DNA from: Bacteroidota bacterium
GTDB lineage: Bacteria > Bacteroidota > Bacteroidia > UKL13-3
NCBI GenBank assembly: GCA_947460345.1
Contig: CANHGM010000011.1
Location: 33,423-97,422, forward strand
Reading direction: 5' to 3'
DNA length: 64,000 bases
The notes beneath the pieces are model-generated. The model worked only from the letters and a program-made list of their open reading frames with translations. It was not told the origin of the DNA and ran no database searches. Of the stretch, positions 45,912-56,016 are shown piece after piece. The position numbers and the translations under genes are program-made. Each line of letters opens with the position of its first letter. Position 1 is the first letter of the stretch.

Positions 45912-46265
45912 TTGTTTACGGCTTTACTAATTTTGGTGGCCATAATACCTTTTGATGCCATTCACCATCATGAGTTAGACTACTGCCATTCTATTGAGAA
46001 CCAAAACGAACATGCTTGCCATATTAGGATTATAACTCCAAACACAAATGATTCACATGCTTGTTCTCACCCAAATCATATAGAAGAGACCAAAGACCTT
46101 TGCAATATATGTAACTTTGAATTTACAAAAGATTTGGTTCAAGAAGGTTTATTTAAATACACAACCTTTGAAACCAGCAATATGATCAAAATATTTTGTA
46201 GAACATTAAAGTGTTCTTCAAAAATCGTTATATCAAAGGGTCGCTCTCCCCCTATTATCGCTTAA
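45912..46265 (+). CDS. Small His/Cys-rich membrane-anchored or exported protein (DUF2946-like)
   Basis: 117 residues from TTG 45912. A hydrophobic N-terminal stretch (FTALLILVAIIPFDA) is followed by HHHE, then CHSIENQNEHACHI, SHACSHPNHI and CNICNF, so at least six His and six Cys, and it ends KGRSPPIIA. The His/Cys clusters and GRSPP-type tail resemble DUF2946 proteins linked to copper or other metals. An upstream ATT 45879 would extend the signal sequence by a basic segment (KQKYIHIIF). It lies 62 bases before the TonB receptor gene. Confidence 0.65.
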   Translation: MFTALLILVAIIPFDAIHHHELDYCHSIENQNEHACHIRIITPNTNDSHACSHPNHIEETKDLCNICNFEFTKDLVQEGLFKYTTFETSNMIKIFCRTLKCSSKIVISKGRSPPIIA

Positions 46266-46278
46266 CACAAGCATATTA

Positions 46279-46297
46279 GTAACTAATTAGTAGTTAC
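46279..46297. promoter_or_regulatory. Perfect inverted repeat in front of the TonB receptor gene
   Basis: GTAACTA (46279-46285), spacer ATTAG, and TAGTTAC (46291-46297) form a perfect 7+5+7 palindrome 30 bases before the receptor start. No T run follows, so it is not a terminator. The size is that of a dimeric repressor operator such as Fur/Zur-type sites, though the sequence is not a standard Fur box. Confidence 0.5.
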
Positions 46298-46327
46298 AAA
46301 ATTTTCTATTTTACATATTAAAATATT

Positions 46328-48649
46328 TTGAAATACATATACAAGTGTTTGTTGTATTTGTTTGTTTTGATTGTATCAACAAATATATACGCACAAAAAA
46401 CTACGGGTATTGTCATAGATAGTTTATCTAAACAGCCCCTCAAAAAAGCATCAATAAGTATTGATGGAAGTTCTATTTTAGCATTTACCAATAGCAAAGG
46501 TGAATTTCAATTAACAACTTCTAATCAATCTAGCATAGTTATAACAATTAAAAGAGCAGGTTACCATACTGAAAATATTAGCATATCAATACCGCAAAGT
46601 AAACTATTAGTAATAGAATTATGTCCGGATGAAGTACATTTAGGTGGATATACAATACATGGAAAACATGATGATTGTGCTGGGCAAAGTAAAATAGAAT
46701 TGAACTTACCTGAGATAGACAGACTTAAAGGTCAAACATTAGGCGATATTATAAAACATATACCCGGTGTTTCAATGATCAATAGTGGTGCGGGTATATC
46801 TAAACCTGTTTTAAGAGGATTAACTGGCAGCAGAGTTATAACTGTATATAACCAAATAAGACAAGAAGGGCAACAATGGGGCATAGAGCATGCTCCCGAA
46901 ATTGACCCTTTAAGTATTGGGAGTATTGAGATTTTAAAAGGAGTAGGAGGTATTGAGTATGGAGCTGATGCTTTAGGTGGTGTAATTAAAATAAATCCTA
47001 TAAGTTATAGACCCTATAATGGAAAAGAAGCAACAATATATTCAGATATAAATAGTAATAACAAATTGTATGGAGGAGGTTTAGTGCTAAACAGCCATCT
47101 GAACAAGAAAAGTTGGAGAGTTATAGCCAGTTATAAAAGAGCTGGAGATTCAAAAACACCTCAATATATACTATCGAATACTGGATATCAAAATATTTCT
47201 TTTCAAACAGGTTATAAATATGTGACAAATAATTACTTTATGGAATTTAATTACAGCATTTACTATGCAAAAAATGCAATGCTCAAGGCTTCACATTTTG
47301 GGAATATATCTGATTTATTAAAAGCTATAGCATCAGATACACCTTTGTATATAAAACCATTTACATATAAAATATCAAAACCATACCAAGACGTGCTTCA
47401 TCAAACAGCATCTATTAAATGGAATACAATTTTAAAAAATGGGAGTACGCTCACGTTACAACATGCTTCTCAATACAATCAAAGGAATGAATTTGATGCT
47501 GATATTGTATATAATCAAAATATAAGTAAACAAAACTTAGCTGCATTTTCTTTAGGTATATATACTGGTTCATTAGATGCTAAGTGGAATTTACAGTATA
47601 AGAAATACTGGAAAATTTCAATAGGTTTCTCATATATGTATCAAAACAATTTGGCTTGGGGAAAAAGATATTTACTCCCAAATTTCAATGGTCATTTGGC
47701 AGGTGTATATGCAAGTTCAACTTACCGCAAAAAAAACAATGCTTTAGAGTTTGGAATTAGGGGTGATGCTAGATATATAAAATCAAATGCGGTTAGAAAT
47801 TTTGTTATACTAAATGAAACAAAAAAATATAATGGTATAACATCCATATTCTCATATGCCAAAGAGTTAACAAAGAGCATCGAACTTGGCTACACTACAG
47901 CAACAGGTTGGCGTGCCCCCAATGTTAGCGAATTATACAGCAATGGATTACATGGAGCTACTGGCAACTTTGAAATAGGCAATAGCAATCTAAAAAAAGA
48001 AGTTTTATGGAACAATGAAATAACTTTAAAAGTTCAACGTAAAAAAATCAATTTAGAAACAAACATCTATTTTAATCAATTTAAAAACTATATATATATG
48101 CAACCTGAAAAAGAGCCGACTTTAACTATACATGGAGCATTTCCAACTATGAAATACTATTCAGGAACTGTTGATATGGCTGGGGCAGAAATTAAATGCA
48201 TGTACATACCTTCAAGTAATTGGCAATTAGAACTTCTGAGTTCTTATATAAATGCAAAAAATACAGATTTAAAACAACCGCTTTGGTTAATGCCTACCAA
48301 CAAAATTCAAACTTCTTATATATATATACCCAAAAAACAAAAGGTATTAAAAGAAAAAAGAGTTGAATTAGATTGCATATATACCTTTAAGCAAAACCAC
48401 TATCAACCCAATTTAGACTATGCTTTACCTCCAAGTGCATATACCATATTAAGATTAAAATTCGAAACTTTTATACAGGTTAAAAAACAAACCATCAAAA
48501 TAAATCTCACCATAAACAATGTATTGAATAAATCTTATAGAGATTATTTATATAGGTTTAGATACTATGCAGATGAACAAGGAAGAGACGTTCAATTAAA
48601 AATTCAAGTTCCAATAAATACAATTCCAAAACACATTCACAACAATTAA
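46328..48649 (+). CDS. TonB-dependent outer-membrane receptor
   Basis: 773 residues from TTG 46328 with signal peptide KYIYKCLLYLFVLIVSTNIYAQ (written from residue 2 in part: LLYLFVLIVSTNIYAQ). The next ~80 residues are a carboxypeptidase-regulatory-like domain (TTGIVIDSLSKQPLKKASIS). The plug follows with LGDIIKHIPGVSMINSGAGIS, KPVLRGLTGSRV and GVGGIEYGADALGGVI. The barrel ends in YRDYLYRFRYYADEQGRDVQL. Neighbours (His/Cys-rich protein, lipoprotein) suggest uptake of a metal such as copper or zinc, by inference. It is preceded by a perfect palindrome. Confidence 0.93.
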   Translation: MKYIYKCLLYLFVLIVSTNIYAQKTTGIVIDSLSKQPLKKASISIDGSSILAFTNSKGEFQLTTSNQSSIVITIKRAGYHTENISISIPQSKLLVIELCPDEVHLGGYTIHGKHDDCAGQSKIELNLPEIDRLKGQTLGDIIKHIPGVSMINSGAGISKPVLRGLTGSRVITVYNQIRQEGQQWGIEHAPEIDPLSIGSIEILKGVGGIEYGADALGGVIKINPISYRPYNGKEATIYSDINSNNKLYGGGLVLNSHLNKKSWRVIASYKRAGDSKTPQYILSNTGYQNISFQTGYKYVTNNYFMEFNYSIYYAKNAMLKASHFGNISDLLKAIASDTPLYIKPFTYKISKPYQDVLHQTASIKWNTILKNGSTLTLQHASQYNQRNEFDADIVYNQNISKQNLAAFSLGIYTGSLDAKWNLQYKKYWKISIGFSYMYQNNLAWGKRYLLPNFNGHLAGVYASSTYRKKNNALEFGIRGDARYIKSNAVRNFVILNETKKYNGITSIFSYAKELTKSIELGYTTATGWRAPNVSELYSNGLHGATGNFEIGNSNLKKEVLWNNEITLKVQRKKINLETNIYFNQFKNYIYMQPEKEPTLTIHGAFPTMKYYSGTVDMAGAEIKCMYIPSSNWQLELLSSYINAKNTDLKQPLWLMPTNKIQTSYIYIPKKQKVLKEKRVELDCIYTFKQNHYQPNLDYALPPSAYTILRLKFETFIQVKKQTIKINLTINNVLNKSYRDYLYRFRYYADEQGRDVQLKIQVPINTIPKHIHNN

Positions 48650-48662
48650 AAAATTAACAACA

Positions 48663-49199
48663 ATGAATACAAAAACAAATTTTAAAATAATTATTTTTTC
48701 AATAATAATACTTGCTGGAAGTTGCAAGAAAAAATCAACACACGAACAAGAAACAATCACAACTGTAAAACTAACATTAAATAATGGAGGCAAAACCACT
48801 ATTGCTCAATGGAAAGATGCAGATGGAGCGGGTGGAAACAACCCAATCATTGACACAATGATTTTAGATACAAATATTATTTACACAGGCACTATTGAGG
48901 TTTTTGACGAAACCAAAAACCCCATAGCTAATCTAACTGAGGAGATAGATAAAGAAAGTGATGTCCATCAGTTTTTTTACACCAGTTTAGGTTCTATTTC
49001 TTCTTCTTTTACTTTTGACAAAACTGATCAAGATAAAAACGGTTTGCCTATAGGTTTGGCTTATAAGCTCACGACAAAACAACAAAAGGGAAATGGAAGT
49101 TTGAGAATAGTATTAAGTCATTATGATGGCGTTACAAAAACTACTTCGCCTTCAAATGAAAGTGATATTGATATTGAAATTCCTGTTATGATTAAATAA
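48663..49199 (+). CDS. Lipoprotein of unknown function, next to TonB receptor
   Basis: 178 residues. Lipoprotein signal IIIFSIIILAGSCKKK (Cys near 21). The mature part is polar with repeated Thr/Asp-rich strands: TVKLTLNNGGKTTIAQWKDA and DTMILDTNIIYTGTIEVFD, then LTEEIDKESDVHQFFY. The shape fits a small beta-sandwich surface or periplasmic binding protein. It begins 13 bases after the receptor gene, so probably helps that receptor's ligand capture. No recognised family. Confidence 0.65.
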   Translation: MNTKTNFKIIIFSIIILAGSCKKKSTHEQETITTVKLTLNNGGKTTIAQWKDADGAGGNNPIIDTMILDTNIIYTGTIEVFDETKNPIANLTEEIDKESDVHQFFYTSLGSISSSFTFDKTDQDKNGLPIGLAYKLTTKQQKGNGSLRIVLSHYDGVTKTTSPSNESDIDIEIPVMIK

Positions 49200-49238
49200 T
49201 TTTTAAAAATAAATGTTTCATTAAGTTATTTTTGTATC

Positions 49239-49697
49239 ATGCAAAGCTTAATGAAACATTTTTTATATACTTTTATTTTAATAGTATTTTTTCAATCTAA
49301 AACTATTTATGGACAGAATAATGGAGACGTAATTTTAGGAATATGGTACAACCAAGAGCAAACATCTAAAATACAGATTGTAAAGATGAATAATATGTAT
49401 TATGGTAAAATAATTTGGTTAAAAATACCCAATGATGAAAAAACCGGAAAACCAAAAACCGACCATTTAAATCCAAACAAAGAAAAACAAAATATACCTT
49501 TATTGAATTTAACTATTTTAAGACGCTTTAGTTGGAAAGGCAAAACAGAATATGAAGGTGGTTTGATTTACGACCCCAAAAACGGCAAAGAGTATAGTTG
49601 CAAAATAAACATGACCGACAAAAACACACTACATGTTAGAGGATATGTTGGTATTTCTCTTCTAGGGAGAACAGCCATTTGGAAAAAAGCCGAATGA
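49239..49697 (+). CDS. DUF2147 family exported protein
   Basis: 152 residues with a signal peptide (FLYTFILIVFFQSKTIYG). Mature motifs follow DUF2147: ILGIWYNQEQTSKIQI, MYYGKIIWLKIP, GGLIYDPKNGKEYSCKI and HVRGYVGISLLGRTAIWKK. The fold is a small lipocalin-like barrel and the ligand is unknown. It lies after the lipoprotein gene, 39 bases away, perhaps a separate unit. Confidence 0.92.
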   Translation: MQSLMKHFLYTFILIVFFQSKTIYGQNNGDVILGIWYNQEQTSKIQIVKMNNMYYGKIIWLKIPNDEKTGKPKTDHLNPNKEKQNIPLLNLTILRRFSWKGKTEYEGGLIYDPKNGKEYSCKINMTDKNTLHVRGYVGISLLGRTAIWKKAE

Positions 49698-49778
49698 TTT
49701 ATTAAAAATTGGAATTGTGAAAAAATAGATAAAATTGATGATAAAAATAGAATATATTAGACTTATTTTGCAACCCAA

Positions 49779-50750
49779 ATGACAAAAAGAATATTAGTTA
49801 CAGGAGCAGCAGGATTTTTAGGCTCACACTTAAGTGATAGATTTGTAAAAGAAGGCTATCATGTTATTGGAATGGATAACTTAATCACTGGCGATATGAG
49901 AAATATTGCTCATTTGATGCCATTAAACAATTTTGAGTTTTATCACCATGATGTGACAAAATATATACATATTCCAGGAGAATTAGATTATATATTACAC
50001 TTTGCCTCGCCAGCAAGCCCTATAGATTATTTAAAAATTCCTATACAAACGTTGAAAGTAGGATCATTAGGTACACATAATTGTTTAGGTTTAGCACTAG
50101 CAAAAAATGCTAGAATTTTGGTAGCTTCTACTTCTGAAGTATATGGCGACCCTCTTATTCATCCTCAAACTGAAGAATATTGGGGGAATGTAAACCCTGT
50201 AGGCCCAAGAGGTGTTTATGATGAGGCTAAGCGTTTTCAAGAAGCAATGACTATGGCTTATCACACTTTTCATCAAGTAGAAACCAGAATCATTCGTATA
50301 TTTAATACATATGGCCCTCGTATGCGACTTAATGATGGACGTGCATTACCCGCATTTATTGGGCAAGCACTAAGAGGTGAAGATTTGACTGTATTCGGAG
50401 ATGGAAGCCAAACACGATCTTTTTGTTATGTAGACGATTTAGTTGAAGGTATATACAGATTGCTTTTTAGTAATTATGAGCAACCCGTTAATATTGGTAA
50501 TCCAGATGAAATATCATTAAAAGATTTTGCTGAAGAAATATTAAAGCTTACTGGTTCTGATGTTAAAATTGTATATAAACCATTACCAACCGACGACCCA
50601 AAACAAAGAAAGCCTGATATAACAAAAGCTAAAGAATTACTTGGTTGGGAACCCAAAGTGTCTAGATCAGAAGGGTTAAAAATTACCTATGATTACTTTA
50701 AATCACTTGAAAATTGGGATGTAAAACCAAAAGAGTTTTACCAAAAATAA
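49779..50750 (+). CDS. UDP-glucuronate decarboxylase-like NAD-dependent epimerase/dehydratase
   Basis: 323 residues of the extended SDR family. NAD motif [11 protein letters not shown] (8-18), [10 protein letters not shown] (116-125), catalytic Tyr147-Lys151 in GVYDEAKRF, and sugar-binding [19 protein letters not shown] (first 19 residues shown). The FASPASP and [13 protein letters not shown] stretches are those of UDP-xylose synthase, which turns UDP-glucuronate into UDP-xylose for surface glycans. It heads an operon with pdxA and others. A TTATTTTG element lies about 12 bases upstream. Confidence 0.93.
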   Translation: MTKRILVTGAAGFLGSHLSDRFVKEGYHVIGMDNLITGDMRNIAHLMPLNNFEFYHHDVTKYIHIPGELDYILHFASPASPIDYLKIPIQTLKVGSLGTHNCLGLALAKNARILVASTSEVYGDPLIHPQTEEYWGNVNPVGPRGVYDEAKRFQEAMTMAYHTFHQVETRIIRIFNTYGPRMRLNDGRALPAFIGQALRGEDLTVFGDGSQTRSFCYVDDLVEGIYRLLFSNYEQPVNIGNPDEISLKDFAEEILKLTGSDVKIVYKPLPTDDPKQRKPDITKAKELLGWEPKVSRSEGLKITYDYFKSLENWDVKPKEFYQK

Positions 50751-50759
50751 TTATATATA

Positions 50760-51839
50760 TTGGAAACATTTCACACCAAAAACTTAAGAATAGGGATTAC
50801 GCTTGGCGACTTTAATGGCGTAGGTCCTGAAATTATTCTTAAAACATTTTCTGATATTAGAATGAGCGAATTCTTTACCCCTGTGGTATATGGTTCAAGT
50901 AAAGTTTTTAATTATTATAGAAAGTCTCTTGGTCTAAATGACCTTCAATGGGTAAATATAAAAAAACCTGAAGAAGCAAATTTAAAAAGATTAAATATAC
51001 TTAATTGTTGGGAAGAAGAGGTAGATATACAGCCGGGTATTGCAACAGAATTAGCTGGAAAATATGCATTAAAAGCACTTGATATGGCTATATCAGATTG
51101 GAAAGATGGCCACATAGACGCTTTAGTAACAGCGCCGCTTAATAAAAGTACTATCAAACTTAATGCTGGTTCATTTACAGGGCATACTGATTATATAGCT
51201 GAAAAAACAGGCACCCAAAAACCAATGATGATGCTTGTTTCAGAAAATTTAAGGGTTGGATTAGTTACTGTGCATTTGCCACTTAAAGAAGTATCTCAAA
51301 AACTAACCAAAGAACTAATTATTCAAAAAATCAATACATTAAAACAATCATTAATTAATGATTATTCTATAGTAAAACCAAGAATTGCTGTATTAGGGCT
51401 TAATCCTCATGCTGGCGAAGATGGCTTGCTGGGCAATGAAGAAAAGAATATCATTGTACCTGCTATAGAGCAAGTAAGAAACGAAGGTACACTTGTATAT
51501 GGTTGTTACCCTGCTGATGGATTCTTTGGTTCACACCAATACAAACAATTTGATGCAGTTTTAGCTATATATCACGACCAAGGTTTGATACCTTTTAAAT
51601 ATATGCATTTTAATGATGGTGTTAACTATACAGCAGGATTATCAATAGTTAGAACTTCACCTGATCATGGAACTGGTTATAGTTTAGTTGGTAAAAACAC
51701 AGCTAGTGAAGAGTCATTTAGAAATGCATTGTTTACTGCAGCCGAATTAGTATCAAATAGACATGTGAATGCTAAACTTAGAGAAAAGCCTTTGAAATTT
51801 ACTCCACTAAGAAGAGAAAGATTTAAAATTGACTTATAA
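50760..51839 (+). CDS. pdxA: 4-hydroxythreonine-4-phosphate dehydrogenase
   Basis: 359 residues from TTG 50760. Motifs of PdxA: GITLGDFNGVGPEIILK, ALVTAPLNKSTI, GHTDYIAEKTG (metal His), LGLNPHAGEDG, and YHDQGLIPFKY. It oxidises 4-phosphohydroxy-L-threonine in the DXP-dependent vitamin B6 route. It lies 10 bases after the epimerase gene and overlaps the SUI1 gene by one base (TAATG), so the two are coupled. No other B6 gene is present in the window. Confidence 0.95.
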   Translation: METFHTKNLRIGITLGDFNGVGPEIILKTFSDIRMSEFFTPVVYGSSKVFNYYRKSLGLNDLQWVNIKKPEEANLKRLNILNCWEEEVDIQPGIATELAGKYALKALDMAISDWKDGHIDALVTAPLNKSTIKLNAGSFTGHTDYIAEKTGTQKPMMMLVSENLRVGLVTVHLPLKEVSQKLTKELIIQKINTLKQSLINDYSIVKPRIAVLGLNPHAGEDGLLGNEEKNIIVPAIEQVRNEGTLVYGCYPADGFFGSHQYKQFDAVLAIYHDQGLIPFKYMHFNDGVNYTAGLSIVRTSPDHGTGYSLVGKNTASEESFRNALFTAAELVSNRHVNAKLREKPLKFTPLRRERFKIDL

Positions 51840-52180
51840 TGAGTAGTAAACATAAAAATAGAGAGGGTGTTATATATAGTACGCAAAATGATTTTGATTA
51901 TTATGAGCCTGTTGTCTATTCTCCTAATACCCTTCCTCCTCAAAAGCAAAGCTTAAGAATATTACTTGACAAAAAAAAAAGAGCAGGCAAACAAGTTTCA
52001 CTTATAACTGGATTTGTTGGTAAAGAAACTGATTTAGAAGAATTAGCTAAGAAACTTAAAAACCAATGCGGAAGTGGGGGAAGTGCTAAAGATGGTGAAA
52101 TTATTATACAAGGAGACCATCGACAAAAAATATTTACATACTTAACTAAAGAAGGTTATAAATCTAAAATAATCGGATAA
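51839..52180 (+). CDS. SUI1/eIF1-like translation factor (YciH family)
   Basis: 113 residues. An N-terminal unstructured stretch is followed by the SUI1 fold: SLRILLDKKKRAGKQVSLITG, then KKLKNQCGSGGSAKDGEIIIQGDH (positions about 77-98) and KIFTYLTKEGYKSKIIG. These are the hallmark GGSxKxxxIxxQG region. YciH-type proteins proofread start codon choice in bacteria. Given the many TTG starts here this is worth noting, but no link is shown. It overlaps pdxA by one base. Confidence 0.93.
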   Translation: MSSKHKNREGVIYSTQNDFDYYEPVVYSPNTLPPQKQSLRILLDKKKRAGKQVSLITGFVGKETDLEELAKKLKNQCGSGGSAKDGEIIIQGDHRQKIFTYLTKEGYKSKIIG

Positions 52181-52181
52181 A

Positions 52182-52868
52182 ATGAGAAATAAACTAATAG
52201 GCTTAATTTCATTATTCATTGCTACATTTTATATAAGTTGTAAGAATAATGACGCTGAAAAGAAAGCAGCTGAAGCATTTACCAAAAACTATAATGATAG
52301 TATAGCTTCTCTTGGCGAATTGGCAAAAGATTCTATCAACGAAGGGATAATGAAATATGATGTAAAATCAGGAATAATTAATTATGAAACTGATTTTGGC
52401 CAAATGGGAAAAAGTACTAGAAAATTAGTGTTTGAAAACTTTGGTGCAACTCAATTAAGAAGTACGCCGTTTAGTATCATTTTAGATAGAGGTGGGTTTA
52501 CTTATTATATAAACCCAACAGATAGCGTAGGAACAAAATTATATACAGAAAATGGAGACCAATTCAACCCTGATTTAATTGATTTTAAAGGTTTAGGAAT
52601 GGAGTTAAAGAATAGATATAACTATAAAGAATTAGGTACCGAAATCGTTTTAAATAGAACATGTCAAATTGTTTCTTTATATAACAAAGAAATGAATATT
52701 AAAGCAAAGTATTGGTTATATAAATATATACCATTAAAAATGGAAATAACTATAATAAACCATACTTCTTATATATTAGCTAAACAATTTGATGAAAATG
52801 TTGAAGTAGATAAACAGAATTTCGAAATCCCTAAGAAAATAAATTTAGTAAAAGTTTCAAACAAGTAA
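52182..52868 (+). CDS. Lipoprotein of unknown function
   Basis: 228 residues, starting one base after SUI1. Lipoprotein signal GLISLFIATFYISCKNN (Cys near 20). A helical stretch rich in Ala/Lys (EKKAAEAFTKNYNDS) is followed by strand-rich sequence with NYETDFGQMGKSTRKLVFENFG and TCQIVSLYNKEMNIKAKYWLYK, reminiscent of LolA-like outer-membrane lipoprotein chaperone folds. The function is not known. It is co-transcribed with pdxA and DUF423. Confidence 0.65.
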   Translation: MRNKLIGLISLFIATFYISCKNNDAEKKAAEAFTKNYNDSIASLGELAKDSINEGIMKYDVKSGIINYETDFGQMGKSTRKLVFENFGATQLRSTPFSIILDRGGFTYYINPTDSVGTKLYTENGDQFNPDLIDFKGLGMELKNRYNYKELGTEIVLNRTCQIVSLYNKEMNIKAKYWLYKYIPLKMEITIINHTSYILAKQFDENVEVDKQNFEIPKKINLVKVSNK

Positions 52869-52872
52869 TTTA

Positions 52873-53256
52873 ATGAAACAAGTAATCATTGGTTGTGTGT
52901 TTATGGCTTTTGCAGTTGCACTTGGAGCCTTTGGAGCTCATGGTTTAAAAGACTTAATTGAAGAAGATTCATTGAAAACTTTTGAAACTGGTGTTAAGTA
53001 TCAAGTATATCATGCATTTGCTATTTTACTTTGTGGTGTATTAAACATCTTATTAAACACAAAAAAATTCAATTTATCAGCTAACCTATTTATAATAGGT
53101 ATTATACTTTTTTCATTTTCATTATATATACTTTCATTCAGAGAATATATAGATGGAATTAGATATATAGGAATCATTACGCCATTAGGAGGCATTTCAT
53201 TTATAATTGCATGGCTTTTTATAGCCTTTCAAACATATAAGTTAGTAAAAGAATAA
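52873..53256 (+). CDS. DUF423 family membrane protein
   Basis: 127 residues with four predicted membrane helices. The family start VALGAFGAHGLKD (residues 14-26) is clear, followed by TGVKYQVYHAFAILLCG and the later IGIITPLGGISFIIAW. It is an inner-membrane protein of unknown role. It lies 4 bases after the lipoprotein gene and ends 1 base before a convergent gene. Confidence 0.95.
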   Translation: MKQVIIGCVFMAFAVALGAFGAHGLKDLIEEDSLKTFETGVKYQVYHAFAILLCGVLNILLNTKKFNLSANLFIIGIILFSFSLYILSFREYIDGIRYIGIITPLGGISFIIAWLFIAFQTYKLVKE

Positions 53257-53257
53257 T

Positions 53258-53857
53258 CTATAATTCCTCATCCCCAGCAGTTTTCTCTACGCCACCAATT
53301 TCATCATCTTCTTCGTTATTAAAAAGATTCTCATCATCTTCATCTAAACCATCTTCATGACCGGCTAAGAAATTTTCAGTTAATTCTTCAAATTCATCGT
53401 CATCCACTAAAGTAAACTTTTTATCTATATACTGTTTAGGAGCTAAGCCTATTGATTTTGTACAAGCTGGATATTTTAGTTTAGGATTTTCAGTCAATAC
53501 AATATCTGTCATTTCTATTAAGAAAGTCCACATATTTAAAAAATCAAAAACATATACAAATTTTTGATGAGGATCATTGATATAATCACACAACCTAGAC
53601 TCTTTCATGATGGGTGTAGGTATATAATTATCATCATCTAAATCTTCATCAGCATGCATATTATCTAAAGTGATTTCGTAACCTTTTTTCCATTGGTCGT
53701 CACTTAAATAAAAAGATGCTAATTGAGATTTATCAAAACCAATACTTTCTTGAATTGCAATATGGAAATCAAAAAAAGTTTGGGTAGACTTAATTTCTAT
53801 AATTCTAACAACTTCGTCGTAGTCTTCAAAAATGACTTTAAATCTGTACAATGCCAT
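53258..53857 (-). CDS. Plasmid pRiA4b ORF-3-like protein
   Basis: 199 residues. N-terminal beta-grasp-like domain with YRFKVIFEDYDEVVRIIEI, FFDFHIAIQESIGFDKSQLAS and KFVYVFDFLNMWTFLIEM, matching the PRiA4_ORF3 (TnpR passenger) domain. A strongly acidic tail follows (GLDEDDENLFNNEEDDE). The domain is often on mobile elements, but no transposase is near and the gene is in ordinary surroundings, upstream of which ftsH ends. Function unknown. Confidence 0.85.
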   Translation of the reverse strand: MALYRFKVIFEDYDEVVRIIEIKSTQTFFDFHIAIQESIGFDKSQLASFYLSDDQWKKGYEITLDNMHADEDLDDDNYIPTPIMKESRLCDYINDPHQKFVYVFDFLNMWTFLIEMTDIVLTENPKLKYPACTKSIGLAPKQYIDKKFTLVDDDEFEELTENFLAGHEDGLDEDDENLFNNEEDDEIGGVEKTAGDEEL

Positions 53858-53884
53858 GTATATGAATATATTTAAATTGAGGGA

Positions 53885-55960
53885 TTAATTTTCTGCTCTT
53901 GGTTCTTCGGTTCTATGTTCTTCAGTATTAATGCTTGCTTCTGTTTTTGTTTCTTCAGGAGCATTTTCACTATCCATAAATTCTTGATAATTTGTTTTGT
54001 GATTAAAAGGTCTTTTGCCTAAAAGTTCTTCTAAATCAGATTGAAATATAATTTCTTTTTCAAGTAATTTTTCAGCTACAATTTTAAGTTGTTCTCTTTT
54101 TTCGGTAAGCAATTCTTTGGTACGTATATATGCATTACTAATTAAATCTCTTACTTCTTCATCAATTAATTCTGCTGTTTTTTCACTATATGGTTTAGTC
54201 ATAGCGTATTCAGAATTAGGGTCATAAAAATTAACTTGGCCTACTTTCTTACTCATACCATACATCGTAACCATTGCATAACAAGTTTTAGTTATTCTTT
54301 CTAAATCATTAGAAGCACCTGTTGAAATTTTATTAAATACAATATCTTCTGCTACCCTACCTCCTAAGGTCATACATACTGAATCCATTAATTGCTCTGT
54401 AGTATATAAATACTGTTCTTTAGGTAAGTATTGAGCATAGCCTAAAGCGGCTACACCTCTAGGTACTATTGATACCTTAACCAATGGGTCGACATGTTCT
54501 AAAAACCACCCAGCAATGGCGTGTCCGGCTTCATGATAAGCAACTATTTTTTTCTCTTCAGGTAATATAATTTTGTTTTTCTTTTCAAGCCCACCAATAA
54601 CTCTATCAATAGCATCTTGAAAATCTTGCATATCAATTTCAGTTTTGTCTTTTCGAGCAGCTATTAAAGCAGATTCATTACAAACATTCATGATATCTGC
54701 ACCTGCAAAACCTGGAGTTTGAGCTGATAATTTTTTAGGATCAATTTCAGCGGATAACTTTAATGGCTTTAAGTGAACTTTAAAAATTTGCTCACGTCCT
54801 TTTAAGTCTGGAGCATCTATTGAAATTTGTCTATCAAACCTTCCTGGACGCATTAATGCTGTATCTAAAATATCAGGCCTATTGGTGGCAGCAAGAATAA
54901 TAACGCCACTATCAGTTCCAAAGCCATCCATTTCTGTTAGTAATTGATTTAATGTATTTTCTCTTTCGTCATTCCCGCCTTGCATTAAGTTTTTACCACG
55001 AGCTCTTCCTATAGCATCTATTTCATCTATAAAAATAATACATGGAGCTTTTTCTTTTGCCTGTCTAAACAAATCTCTCACTCTACTCGCACCAACTCCA
55101 ACAAACATCTCAACAAAATCAGATCCTGACAAAGAGAAGAATGGCACGTTTGCTTCACCTGCAACTGCTTTAGCTAACAAAGTCTTACCTGTTCCCGGAG
55201 GGCCTATTAACAATGCACCTTTAGGGATTTTACCTCCTAAGTTTGTATATTTTTTAGGGTTTTTAAGAAAATCTACGATTTCCATTACTTCAACCTTGGC
55301 TTCTTCAAGGCCTGCAACATCAGCAAATGTTATATTTACTTTGGTATCTTTATCAAATAAGGTTGCTTTAGATTTACCGATATTGAAAATTTGAGAACCT
55401 GGACCACCTTGCATGCCCATTCTTCTAAATAAAACTACCCATAACCCTACAAATAATGCTATATATATTAACCAAGAAAGCATATTACCCGAATAGTCTT
55501 TGTCAGTATTTGCATCAACTTGTATTTTTTCAGTATCTGTGTAATTGTTTTCTTTTTGTGTATCTTTTATAAAAACTTCTAAGTTGTTAGGATCACCATA
55601 AATAGGTAATGAATAATGTGGACCTTTCATTTTAGACCCGCCAAAATCTTTTAAATCTTTTTTGTAATCTTCTTTATTAACAGCACCTTCTGTCAAATAT
55701 ATGTTTGCTTTGCCTTGATAAACTAATATTTCAATTTTACTCACATCGTGCTTTTTTATCATTTCTGATAATTTAATTTTATTAATCTCTTTCAATTCTT
55801 GAGAAGGGAAAAAGGTAATAACCAAAAAAATGACTACTATTAAAGCATAGAACCAATAAAAGTTTATTTGAGGAAATTTGTTAGGTTTTTTATTTTTATC
55901 TGAAGGATTTCTATTGGGTGATGTATTAGGACTCTCCCCACTTTGCTGATTCTCTGACAT
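53885..55960 (-). CDS. ftsH: ATP-dependent zinc metalloprotease FtsH
   Basis: 691 residues. Two membrane helices (about 34-50 and 160-178) with a ~110-residue periplasmic domain between. The AAA+ domain has Walker A GPPGTGKT (253-260), Walker [12 protein letters not shown] and the second region of homology [14 protein letters not shown]. The protease motif is HEAGH at 476-480, with the third ligand Asp later in SNDLERIT. It degrades membrane and short-lived proteins, such as LpxC in E. coli. It likely has its own promoter. Confidence 0.97.
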   Translation of the reverse strand: MSENQQSGESPNTSPNRNPSDKNKKPNKFPQINFYWFYALIVVIFLVITFFPSQELKEINKIKLSEMIKKHDVSKIEILVYQGKANIYLTEGAVNKEDYKKDLKDFGGSKMKGPHYSLPIYGDPNNLEVFIKDTQKENNYTDTEKIQVDANTDKDYSGNMLSWLIYIALFVGLWVVLFRRMGMQGGPGSQIFNIGKSKATLFDKDTKVNITFADVAGLEEAKVEVMEIVDFLKNPKKYTNLGGKIPKGALLIGPPGTGKTLLAKAVAGEANVPFFSLSGSDFVEMFVGVGASRVRDLFRQAKEKAPCIIFIDEIDAIGRARGKNLMQGGNDERENTLNQLLTEMDGFGTDSGVIILAATNRPDILDTALMRPGRFDRQISIDAPDLKGREQIFKVHLKPLKLSAEIDPKKLSAQTPGFAGADIMNVCNESALIAARKDKTEIDMQDFQDAIDRVIGGLEKKNKIILPEEKKIVAYHEAGHAIAGWFLEHVDPLVKVSIVPRGVAALGYAQYLPKEQYLYTTEQLMDSVCMTLGGRVAEDIVFNKISTGASNDLERITKTCYAMVTMYGMSKKVGQVNFYDPNSEYAMTKPYSEKTAELIDEEVRDLISNAYIRTKELLTEKREQLKIVAEKLLEKEIIFQSDLEELLGKRPFNHKTNYQEFMDSENAPEETKTEASINTEEHRTEEPRAEN

Positions 55961-56008
55961 TCGATATATATTTAATTAATTTAGTTTGGTGTTTCAATGA
56001 ATATGCCA

Positions 56009-56016
56009 CAAAGATA
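56009..56016 (-). promoter_or_regulatory. -7 promoter element for ftsH
   Basis: Minus-strand TATCTTTG is an exact TAnnTTTG match, 49 bases before the ftsH ATG. The leader of about 42 bases is longer than for other genes in the window. Confidence 0.55.

Noticed and set aside
46279..46297. Terminator of the small His/Cys-rich gene
   Set aside because: The palindrome is weak in G+C and is followed by AAAATTTT rather than a T run.
53258..53857. Mobile element because of the pRiA4b ORF-3 domain
   Set aside because: The domain occurs on transposons but also in chromosomes; no transposase, inverted repeats or attachment site was seen around it.
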